Below, in pieces: positions 1 through 5,625 of a DNA stretch of 12,562 bases (position 1 is the stretch's first letter; each line of letters opens with the position of its first letter). A program made the position numbers and the translations under genes. This DNA comes from VRUE01 sp036524775 (GTDB lineage: Bacteria > Actinomycetota > Thermoleophilia > Solirubrobacterales > 70-9): assembly GCA_036524775.1 (NCBI GenBank), contig DATDBO010000071.1, forward strand, positions 1 through 12,562. The letters run 5' to 3'. Below the pieces are notes generated by a model that ran no database searches, was not told the DNA's origin, and saw only the letters and a program-made list of their open reading frames with translations.

Positions 1-89
1 AGGGACGGGGACACCCTCGAACGGGCGGATACTCAAATCGTCGGTCTCATTAGACCGACGATTGGACGGGCGAGGGTGTCCCCGTCCCT
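1..89. repeat. Nested palindromic (REP-like) element
   Basis: Positions 1-19 (AGGGACGGGGACACCCTCG) are the exact reverse complement of 71-89. Between these arms sits a second perfect stem, 36-47 pairing with 52-63 (12 bp) around the 4-nt loop CATT. The strand can therefore fold into a large interrupted hairpin. It lies just beyond the 3' end of the minus-strand operon ending at 132, where extragenic palindromes usually sit. The window begins exactly at the arm, so the element may extend further left. The type (REP/MITE-like) is inferred; no transposase is present. Confidence 0.8.
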
Positions 90-135
90 CCTCACCAACT
101 AGGCGAGGGTGTCCCCACCCCTCCCCACCACCTAG
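72..135. repeat. Imperfect 33-bp direct repeat overlapping the UDG-like gene end
   Basis: The stretch 72-104 (from GCGAGGGTGTCCCC to CTAG) recurs almost unchanged at 103-135, with five substitutions. The right arm of the palindrome therefore has an adjacent second copy, without a matching opposite arm. The second copy includes the stop codon of the UDG-like gene (CTA at 132-134 on the plus strand), so the repeat abuts or forms the gene's 3' end. Confidence 0.7.
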
Positions 136-794
136 TACGGAGGCAAATCCTCGTACCACTCTCCGAGCGTCTTGAACGCCCGCCAGAAGGACTGCTTGGC
201 GCCCTCCTCGTCGAGCGATTCGTCGATGTCGGGGGTGTAGAGGGCGTCGATGGTGGGGCTGAAGGCTTGGATCTCGCCCTGGCGCGGCTCGATCTTGCGC
301 GAGAGGGGTACTTCGAGGCCGTTGAGGACGCGCAGCGCCGGCTCGCCCATCACGACGACGATCTTCGGCTGCACTATCGCCAGCTCTTCGACCACGCGGC
401 GCACGCACTCCTCCGCCGCCAGGTCGGGCTCCGCGATCGGGCACTTGACGCAGAGCGTGCCGTAGACGACCAGCGGGTCGATCCCGAGCCGCTTGAAGCT
501 TTTCATCAGCGCGTTGCCGGCCCGACCGTAGAAGGCGACGCCCTCTTCGATCTCGGCGACGCCGGGCGCGTGCTTGATCATGAACACGTCGGCCTGCGGG
601 TGGCCCGAGCCGAGCACGGGCATCAGCTTGCCGCGCGGGCAGTGCGGGCACTCCTGCAGCTCGTGGGTCAGCTGGTTGAGCTCGCGGATCGCGCGCTCGA
701 GGTACTTCTCGCGTATCTCGTCGTCGGTCGCCGGCACGGTCGACGATTTCTTTGACGGGGCGGGCGCGGCTCCTTTCGCGCGGCCCTCCTGCAT
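132..794 (-). CDS. Divergent uracil-DNA glycosylase superfamily protein (family 4-like, Fe-S)
   Basis: A 220-residue protein with the fold signatures of family 4 (Fe-S) uracil-DNA glycosylases. It has a Cys pair (C49, C52), later cysteines C115/C118 and C130, a motif-A-like stretch ending in APG then FYGRAGNAL (76-95), and an IVQPKIVVVMGEPAL core strand (140-154). Family 4 enzymes normally carry GE(A/G)PG and a late HPS motif. Here GE is replaced by K74-H75, and the expected histidine motif reads YTPD (186-189). The loop between the last two cysteines is about four residues shorter than usual and lacks the PPxNR motif. The four 4Fe-4S ligands appear kept while catalytic residues are not, so glycosylase activity is doubtful. 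Its ATG overlaps the upstream stop by one base (TGATG), implying translational coupling to the PHP chimera. Confidence 0.75.
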   Translation of the reverse strand: MQEGRAKGAAPAPSKKSSTVPATDDEIREKYLERAIRELNQLTHELQECPHCPRGKLMPVLGSGHPQADVFMIKHAPGVAEIEEGVAFYGRAGNALMKSFKRLGIDPLVVYGTLCVKCPIAEPDLAAEECVRRVVEELAIVQPKIVVVMGEPALRVLNGLEVPLSRKIEPRQGEIQAFSPTIDALYTPDIDESLDEEGAKQSFWRAFKTLGEWYEDLPPY

Positions 795-2086
795 CAGCTC
801 TTGCTGCTGCCCTGCGCCGGCGAACCGCGCTTCTTGCGCGGCCGCCCGCCCCGCACCGGCTTGGCGTCGGGGACGCTGCGCTTCGCCGCCTTCGGCCGAC
901 CCGTCGTCTGCAGCAGCTTCAGCGCCTGCACGTAGACGAGGTTCTTGTGCTTGCGGGTGATGTCGGCGTCGCGCATCGCCTCGAGGAACTCGGCCGGCCC
1001 GTCGAAGTCGTGGATCCGCACCCGCACGCTGCCTAGCCCCTGGGCGACGTGGCTGTCCGAGCCCGCGCCGGGGACGATCCGGTACTTGCGGGCGAAGCGC
1101 TCGGCCTCCTCGTTGAAGGAGGTGAGGGCGACGCGCGGGTTGAAGACCTCGAGGATGTCGATCTCCTCGACGATGTCGAGCAGATGCTCGTAGTCGGGCA
1201 CCGAGTGGAAGCGGTCGAAGGGGTGGGGCACGTAGACGAGGCCGCCCTGGGCGCGGATCGCGGCGATCGTCTCCGCCATCGTCATCCCACGCGGGATCTT
1301 CTCCTCGAGGAAGAGGCCGATCACCTCGCCCTGCTCGGCGGTCTTCACCTCCTCGGCGACGATCACCTCGATGCCGCCCATCTCGGCGGCGATCCGCCGC
1401 GCCTCGAGCGCGCCGGAGACCTCGTTGTGGTCGGTGATCGCGATCGCGCCGAGGTCGCGGTCGCGCGCCGTCTCGAGCAGCACCTCGACCGGCGTCGCGC
1501 AGTCGGGCGAGTGGTCGGTGTGCATGTGCAGGTCAACCTCGATCAGCGGCCGCTCGGCGATCCGCCGGCGCACCTCGGGGTCGCCCGCGGGGTCGTGGCG
1601 GCGCGCCAGGATGCGCCGGTAGACCGCTTCCAGCTCGTCGGCGACGGCCGACCAGTCGCGCCCCTCGCCCCCCGGCTCGACCAGCTCGTAGGGGCCGGGG
1701 AAGTAGCGCTCGACCAGCTCGCCGGTCGCGGGCGAGGCGACGGTGCGCGCGTCGAGCCGGCCGAAGAAGACCTCGACCAGGGGCCGCGCGACCTGGGTCG
1801 AGAGCACCCGCTCCTGCGGTTTGTGGAAGGTGGCGACGTTGAGCGAGTGGGAATGGCGCAGCGCCGCCGAGGAGACGCTCGGCGCGAAGGGCTCGTGGAC
1901 GTGGACGACGTCGAGCGAGCCACCGCCGAGCAGGCGCTTCACCGGGTCGCCGGCGCCGATCCGCAGCACCTCGTGGCCGCGCCGCTCGAGCTCCTCCGAG
2001 ATCCGCCCGACGAACTCGTTGACGCGATTGCGCGTCGCCCGCCGGTGGGGCGAAACCTGGGCTATCGAGAGCGGCGTGACCGGCAC
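794..2086 (-). CDS. PimA-like glycosyltransferase remnant fused to PHP phosphoesterase domain
   Basis: A 430-residue chimera. Residues 7-139 match the N-terminal domain of GT4 enzymes of the PimA type: LDVVHVHEPFAPS (58-70), NVATFH (83-88) and GRLDARTVAS (109-118). The donor-binding Rossmann domain is absent. Sequence jumps from YELVEPGG (133-140) straight to the family's terminal helix, DWSAVADELEAVYRRIL (144-160). The glycine loop near the N-terminus is replaced by RATRNR. Residues 181-355 form a PHP metallo-phosphoesterase domain with intact motifs: D185-L-H187-M-H189, ITDHN (217-221), AEE (244-246), VPHP (286-289) and GSDSH (342-346). A basic tail with a GGRPRKKRG stretch (413-421) ends the protein. 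The start is GTG at 2086, six bases after a TATGCT box. PHP proteins hydrolyse phosphate esters, and TrpH/RNase AM-like activity on nucleotides is also possible. The substrate is unknown. Confidence 0.85.
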   Translation of the reverse strand: MPVTPLSIAQVSPHRRATRNRVNEFVGRISEELERRGHEVLRIGAGDPVKRLLGGGSLDVVHVHEPFAPSVSSAALRHSHSLNVATFHKPQERVLSTQVARPLVEVFFGRLDARTVASPATGELVERYFPGPYELVEPGGEGRDWSAVADELEAVYRRILARRHDPAGDPEVRRRIAERPLIEVDLHMHTDHSPDCATPVEVLLETARDRDLGAIAITDHNEVSGALEARRIAAEMGGIEVIVAEEVKTAEQGEVIGLFLEEKIPRGMTMAETIAAIRAQGGLVYVPHPFDRFHSVPDYEHLLDIVEEIDILEVFNPRVALTSFNEEAERFARKYRIVPGAGSDSHVAQGLGSVRVRIHDFDGPAEFLEAMRDADITRKHKNLVYVQALKLLQTTGRPKAAKRSVPDAKPVRGGRPRKKRGSPAQGSSKS

Positions 2087-2092
2087 CGGGCA

Positions 2093-2098
2093 AGCATA
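2093..2098 (-). promoter_or_regulatory. -10 box of a probable leaderless promoter for the PHP chimera
   Basis: On the minus strand TATGCT lies six bases upstream of the GTG at 2086-2084, and no Shine-Dalgarno sequence is visible. A -10 element this close places transcription start at or within a base or two of the start codon. The box directly follows the hairpin after ino1, giving a terminator-then-promoter arrangement. Confidence 0.5.
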
Positions 2099-2118
2099 AG
2101 AGCCCCGCGCGGGGCTCT
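2099..2118 (-). terminator. Perfect 20-bp palindrome after ino1
   Basis: Positions 2099-2118 are a perfect GC-rich palindrome (AGAGCCCC-GCGC-GGGGCTCT) beginning three bases after the ino1 stop codon. In the minus-strand transcript the stem is followed by TATGCTTG, with no real U-run. It could work as a weak terminator or a stabilising 3' hairpin. Confidence 0.55.
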
Positions 2119-2120
2119 GG

Positions 2121-3284
2121 CTAAGCCTTCGCCTCGGCCGGGGTGGCCGGCGCCGGGCTCTTGCCGCGCGCGTGCTTGGCGATGAACTCCTCGGTCTGCT
2201 CGCGCGCCTCGTCGTCGGGCCGCTGCGTGTGCGGCGACTTCATCAGGTAGCTGGAGGGCCCGTCGAGCTGGCCGGCGATGCCGTTGTTCAGCGCCAGCTT
2301 GATCAGCCGCACCGCATCGATCACGACGCCGGCCGAGTTGGGCGAGTCCCAGACCTCGAGCTTCAGCTCGACGGTGAGCGGCACGTCGCCGAAGGCTTTG
2401 CCCTCGACCCGAATGTGCGCCCACTTGCGGTCGGTCAGCCAGGGGACGTAGTCGGACGGGCCGACGTGGACGTCCTTCTCGGGCAAATCGTGGCCCATGA
2501 TCGAGGTCACCGCGTTGGTCTTCGAGATCTTCTTCGAGTCGAGCCGCTCGCGCTCGAGCATGTTGTAGAAGTCCATGTTGCCGCCGACGTTGAGCTGCGA
2601 GGTGCGCTCGACGCGGACGCCGCGGTCGTGGAAGAGGCGGGCCAGCTGGCGGTGGACGATCGTCGCGCCGACCTGGGACTTGATGTCGTCGCCGATGATC
2701 GGCAGGCCGGCCTCCTGGAAGCGCTTGTCCCAGTAGTCCTCGCGGGCGATGAAGACGGGTAGGCAGTTGACGAAGCCGACGCCCGCCGCGAGCGCCTGCT
2801 CGACGTACCACTTGGTCGCCTCCTCGGAGCCGACCGGCAGGTAGCAGACCAGCACGTCCGCCTTGGTCTCCTTGAGGATCCCGACCACGTCCGCCGTTTC
2901 GCCCGGCGCTTTGGTGATCTTCTCTTTGAGGTACTTGCCGAGGCCGTCGTGGGTCATGCCGCGCTCGACCTTGATCCCCAGCGAAGGGACCTCGGCGAAC
3001 TTGATCGTGTCGTTCTGCCCCGACCAGATCGCCTCGGAGAGGTCCTTGCCGACCTTCTCGGAGTCGATGTCGAAGGCGGCGACGAACTCGACGTCGCGGA
3101 CGTGGTAGCCGCCAAGGTCGACGTGCATCAGGCCGGGGACTTCATCGCTCGGGTCGGCGTCCTTGTAGTACTGGACTCCCTGGATGAAGGAGTTGGCGCA
3201 GTTGCCGACGCCGACTATCGCGACGCGGACCTTCTCGTCCGCGTGGGCGGCGCCGTTGCCGCTTGCTCCGTTGGTCTCGCTCAT
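2121..3284 (-). CDS. ino1: Myo-inositol-1-phosphate synthase
   Basis: Converts D-glucose 6-phosphate to 1D-myo-inositol 3-phosphate (EC 5.5.1.4) in an NAD-dependent internal redox reaction in the cytosol. The 387-residue length is close to that of actinobacterial Ino1. An NAD-binding Rossmann motif VGVGNCANSFIQG lies at 24-36. The family's catalytic-region signatures are present: IIGDDIKSQVGAT (196-208), SQLNVGGNMDFYNM (229-242) and LEVWDSPNSAGVVIDAVRLIK (309-329). Position next to a CDP-alcohol phosphatidyltransferase and a PAP2_3 protein indicates that the product feeds phosphatidylinositol synthesis; inositol for mycothiol-type thiols is another possible use. The ATG at 3284 has a purine-rich GAGGAAGGAA stretch 14-23 bases upstream, which is distant for a ribosome binding site. 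Confidence 0.95.
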   Translation of the reverse strand: MSETNGASGNGAAHADEKVRVAIVGVGNCANSFIQGVQYYKDADPSDEVPGLMHVDLGGYHVRDVEFVAAFDIDSEKVGKDLSEAIWSGQNDTIKFAEVPSLGIKVERGMTHDGLGKYLKEKITKAPGETADVVGILKETKADVLVCYLPVGSEEATKWYVEQALAAGVGFVNCLPVFIAREDYWDKRFQEAGLPIIGDDIKSQVGATIVHRQLARLFHDRGVRVERTSQLNVGGNMDFYNMLERERLDSKKISKTNAVTSIMGHDLPEKDVHVGPSDYVPWLTDRKWAHIRVEGKAFGDVPLTVELKLEVWDSPNSAGVVIDAVRLIKLALNNGIAGQLDGPSSYLMKSPHTQRPDDEAREQTEEFIAKHARGKSPAPATPAEAKA

Positions 3285-3322
3285 AGAAGCTCTAGGTTCC
3301 TTCCTCGTTCAGGTCGACGGGC

Positions 3323-3328
3323 AGACTA
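3323..3328 (-). promoter_or_regulatory. Candidate -10 box for ino1
   Basis: In the 62-bp gap between the phosphatidyltransferase gene and ino1, the minus strand reads TAGTCT, a reasonable TANNNT -10. The upstream -35 region (about 3346-3351, TGTAAC) is weak. A start near 3316 would give a leader of about 30 nt containing the GAGGAAGGAA stretch. Confidence 0.3.
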
Positions 3329-3346
3329 ACCCGACGCCTCGACTGG

Positions 3347-3994
3347 TTACAGCTCGGGAGGCGGCTTTGCCTCGCTTGATAGCTCGTTTCGGACGTGCCA
3401 TACGCGCTGGATCGTCGTGACGATGGTCAGCACCGCGATCAGGTAGACCGCCGGCGCCAGCAGCTCGAAATCTCCGAGCCCGGCGCCCTTGGCGAAGACC
3501 AAGCCGACGGAGAGTATGACTACCCGCACCGGCCGCGTCGCCAACCCGACCTTGCACTCGACCCCGAGCGCCTCGGCGCGGGCGCGCGTGTAGGAGACCA
3601 TCAGCGAGCCGAGCACCGCCACCACGCACATCGCCGCAGCGAAGTCGTCGCCGGTCGCGGCGAAGTAGCCGGCGACCGCGGCAAGCACGATCCCCTCCTC
3701 GATCCGGTCCAGGGTCGAGTCGAGGAAGGCGCCGAAGAGCGTCCCCTTGCCCGACATGCGCGAGTAGCGGCCGTCGAGCGTGTCCATCACCGAGCCGGCG
3801 ATGAAGGCGACGCCGGCGAGGAAGAAGAGTCGTTGCGTCACCAGGCCGGCGGCGATCAGGTTGCCGATCAGGCCGGCGATCGAGATCGCGTTGGGGGTCA
3901 ACCGCGACTCGATCAGGCGTTCCCGCGCGTAGACGCGAAGCTCCTGGCCGTTGCGACGGCTGCTCGGGACCCGCGGAGGAGCCGACGAATCCAT
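3347..3994 (-). CDS. pgsA: CDP-alcohol phosphatidyltransferase, probable phosphatidylinositol phosphate synthase
   Basis: A 215-residue polytopic membrane enzyme that attaches an alcohol to CDP-diacylglycerol with release of CMP. The family motif is intact in membrane helix 2: D71-TL-D74-G75-RY-S78-R79, then G88-AFL-D92-STL-D96, with Ser where Ala is commoner in AR. Five or six hydrophobic segments follow (about 37-70, 100-113, 118-135, 156-170, 177-196). SYTRARAEALG (134-144) and the arginines in GLATRPVR (150-157) resemble the basic inositol-phosphate site of actinobacterial PIP synthases. With ino1 immediately downstream, inositol phosphate is the likely acceptor; a glycerol-phosphate acceptor is the main alternative. 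The ATG at 3994 is preferred over upstream in-frame codons because similarity begins there and TAGCCT lies seven bases before it. The symbol follows the mycobacterial homologue. Confidence 0.85.
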   Translation of the reverse strand: MDSSAPPRVPSSRRNGQELRVYARERLIESRLTPNAISIAGLIGNLIAAGLVTQRLFFLAGVAFIAGSVMDTLDGRYSRMSGKGTLFGAFLDSTLDRIEEGIVLAAVAGYFAATGDDFAAAMCVVAVLGSLMVSYTRARAEALGVECKVGLATRPVRVVILSVGLVFAKGAGLGDFELLAPAVYLIAVLTIVTTIQRVWHVRNELSSEAKPPPEL

Positions 3995-3999
3995 TGGCG

Positions 4000-4134
4000 T
4001 GAGGCTACCCAAGAGGGCGTCCAGGTAGGGGTTCCATTTAACTTTTTCGGTGATTCCCCTCCGGCTATCGCCCGGAGCCGTCGACGAAAAAGTACAAGAC
4101 GTTCCACCCCTACCTGGACGCCCTCTAAGCCTCA
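4000..4134. repeat. 135-bp quasi-palindrome between the PAP2 and pgsA genes
   Basis: A perfect 21-bp inverted repeat (4012-4032 against 4106-4126) encloses further matched stems: ACTTTTTCG at 4041-4049 with 4085-4093, and CTCCGG at 4059-4064 with 4072-4077. Outside the main arms TGAGGCT (4000-4006) pairs with AGCCTCA (4128-4134) after small offsets. The whole interval looks like an inverted duplication that has since diverged. It covers the 3' end and stop codon of the PAP2 gene and the -10 box of pgsA. No target-site duplication or U-tract is evident. Confidence 0.85.
4002..4007 (-). promoter_or_regulatory. -10 box of a probable leaderless promoter for pgsA
   Basis: The minus strand reads TAGCCT, then seven bases, then the ATG at 3994. 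There is no Shine-Dalgarno sequence in this stretch. The box lies in the outer arm of the quasi-palindrome, so the palindrome and the promoter are physically linked. Confidence 0.5.
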
Positions 4135-4904
4135 GCCTCCTGCGGCGAGTTGGTACGCCAGGCCCAAACCTCGGGGCGCGCTCGCGCGAGCAGGCGGCTG
4201 GCAATCAGGGCTGCCGAGACGGCGACCATCCAGCCAAGCGCGATGTCGATCCAGTAGTGGTTGGCGGTGACGATCACGACCCAGGCGACGAGCAGGGGCC
4301 AGGCCACCCAGAGCGCTTTCAGCGCGCGGTGCCGGACCAGCTGGAAGCCGGTGGCGCCGATCATCAGCGCGAAGGCGCAGTGCATGCTCGGCACCGCCGC
4401 GTAGGGGTTGATGAGGAGCTTGGCCAGTGCCGAGTCGTGGCTGACGCTGGAGTAGTCGTTGATCGTGTCGACGAAGCCGAGCCCGGGGTAGAGCCGCGGC
4501 GGCGCGGTCGGGTAGAGCGTGTACCCGATCAGGGCCAGGCCCATCGAGACGGCGAACATGTTGCGGACGAAGTAGAAGGACTCGTTGCGGAAGAAGTAGA
4601 GCCAGAAGAAGAAGCCGAGGACGACCGCGAACTGGCTGTTCATGTAGACCTGGTTGGCGAAGTCGATCAGCCAATCGACCGGCAGGAAGAACGCCTGCAG
4701 GTCCGGCTCGAAGAAGGTGTGGGTGGCGCGCTCGATGTCGATCACCTGCCAGCCGTGGGCGAAAGCGGTCGCCTTCTGGCCGTCGGCGACCCCGCGGACC
4801 ATCTCGTAGGCGAAGTCGACCACGAGGAGCAGGCCGATCTGACGGCCCAAGTCGCCCCAGCCCTGCGGCAGCCGGGCGGTGACCGCTGCGAATGCGCGCT
4901 GCAT
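4125..4904 (-). CDS. PAP2_3 / Aur1-Ipt1-type inositolphosphotransferase-like membrane protein
   Basis: A 259-residue polytopic membrane protein of the PAP2 phosphatase/phosphotransferase superfamily. Its motifs follow the Aur1/Ipt1 (PAP2_3) pattern: YPTAPPR (131-137), VPSMHCAF (171-178, nucleophile-region H175) and TANHYWIDIALGW (213-225, with H216 and D220 completing the site). About five or six hydrophobic helices are visible (21-36, 72-86, 90-105, 115-131, 176-190, 198-215, 219-236). Family members cleave or transfer phosphate on lipid head groups at the membrane surface. It heads the minus-strand cluster with pgsA and ino1, so action on an inositol lipid, for example dephosphorylating phosphatidylinositol phosphate, is a reasonable inference but unproven. 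The ATG at 4904 has no Shine-Dalgarno; TACAAT lies six bases upstream. Confidence 0.85.
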   Translation of the reverse strand: MQRAFAAVTARLPQGWGDLGRQIGLLLVVDFAYEMVRGVADGQKATAFAHGWQVIDIERATHTFFEPDLQAFFLPVDWLIDFANQVYMNSQFAVVLGFFFWLYFFRNESFYFVRNMFAVSMGLALIGYTLYPTAPPRLYPGLGFVDTINDYSSVSHDSALAKLLINPYAAVPSMHCAFALMIGATGFQLVRHRALKALWVAWPLLVAWVVIVTANHYWIDIALGWMVAVSAALIASRLLARARPEVWAWRTNSPQEAEA

Positions 4905-4959
4905 CCGGCAATTGTAATCGTGGCGTTAACGGGGCGGGAAGCTGGCTAGGGTGGCGCCG
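4905..4959. promoter_or_regulatory. Divergent leaderless promoters for the PAP2 gene and nth
   Basis: On the minus strand TACAAT (4911-4916) ends six bases before the PAP2-family ATG. On the plus strand TAGGGT (4947-4952) ends seven bases before an ATG at 4960. Neither gene has a ribosome binding site at normal spacing. Both patterns fit -10 elements that start transcription at the start codon. A GTTAAC palindrome at 4925-4930 lies between them and may contribute -35 bases to nth. Confidence 0.5.
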
Positions 4960-5625
4960 ATGGCGTGGACGAAACCGAGGAAGGCGAGGGTTAGAGCTAT
5001 TCGGGATCGGCTGCGGGAGATGTATGGGCGGCCGGAGAACGAGCCGCACGGGCACCCGATCGCGGAGCTGATCAAGACCGTGCTCTCGCAGCACACCAAC
5101 GACCGCAACCGCGACCGCTCCTTCGCGCGGCTGCGGGAGCGGTTCCCAACCTGGGAGGACGTGCGGGACGCGCCGCTGGACGAGCTGGAGGAGGCGACCC
5201 GGCCCGGCGGCCTGGCCAAGCAGAAGGCGCCGCGGATCCAGGCGATCCTCGAGCGGCTCGGCGAGCCTCCCGACCTCGATTGGACGAAGGACGCGCCGCG
5301 CGAGGAGTCGCTCGAGTTCCTCCTCGCGCTGCCCGGCGTCGGGCGCAAAACCGCCGCCTGCGTGCTGATCTTCACCTGGGGCATCCCCGAGATCCCGGTC
5401 GACGTCCACATCCACCGCGTCGGCGGCCGGCTGGGCCTCTTTCCCCCGAACGCCCCATTCGAGCGCGCCCACGACGAGATGCTCGCCGTGGTCGACCCCG
5501 CGGACGCCTACGAGCTGCACATGAACCTGATCCGCCACGGGCGCGAGGTCTGTCGCCCGAAACCGCGCTGCGGCGAGTGCGAGCTGCGGCGCATGTGTCC
5601 CTGGTACCGTGCGCGCGGCAAATGA
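4960..5625 (+). CDS. nth: Endonuclease III (DNA glycosylase/AP lyase)
   Basis: Removes oxidised pyrimidines from DNA and cleaves the abasic site by beta-elimination. Numbering here is from the possible GTG start at 4951; the ATG at 4960 removes three residues. The protein shows LSQHTND (45-51), the helix-hairpin-helix LPGVGRKTAACVL (127-139) with catalytic Lys133, and VDVHIHRVGGRLGL (150-163) with catalytic Asp151. A C-terminal 4Fe-4S cluster motif uses C201, C207, C210 and C216. The spacing is C-x5-C-x2-C-x5-C, one residue shorter in the first gap than the classical C-x6-C. ATG 4960 is preferred because TAGGGT lies seven bases upstream, whereas the GTG at 4951 falls inside that box. The stop overlaps the next start (ATGA), coupling it to a cytochrome c. 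Confidence 0.93.
   Translation: MAWTKPRKARVRAIRDRLREMYGRPENEPHGHPIAELIKTVLSQHTNDRNRDRSFARLRERFPTWEDVRDAPLDELEEATRPGGLAKQKAPRIQAILERLGEPPDLDWTKDAPREESLEFLLALPGVGRKTAACVLIFTWGIPEIPVDVHIHRVGGRLGLFPPNAPFERAHDEMLAVVDPADAYELHMNLIRHGREVCRPKPRCGECELRRMCPWYRARGK

Noticed and set aside
1049..2185. Long plus-strand open frame opposite the PHP chimera (378 codons)
   Set aside because: It is antisense to a gene with clear PHP and GT motifs. Its translation is low-complexity Asp/Arg/Val/Leu/Gly, typical of the complementary frame of high-GC coding DNA.
3995..4204. 70-codon N-terminal extension of the CDP-alcohol phosphatidyltransferase
   Set aside because: It would overlap the end of the PAP2 gene and cross the quasi-palindrome, and it encodes Arg-rich sequence without family similarity. 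The ATG at 3994 has a well-placed -10 box.
3395..4949. Two plus-strand open frames opposite pgsA and the PAP2 gene
   Set aside because: Both are complements of genes with family motifs on the minus strand and are rich in charged low-complexity sequence.
5280..5621. N-terminal extension of the cytochrome c
   Set aside because: This in-frame stretch is nth read in another frame; the signal peptide begins at the ATG at 5622.
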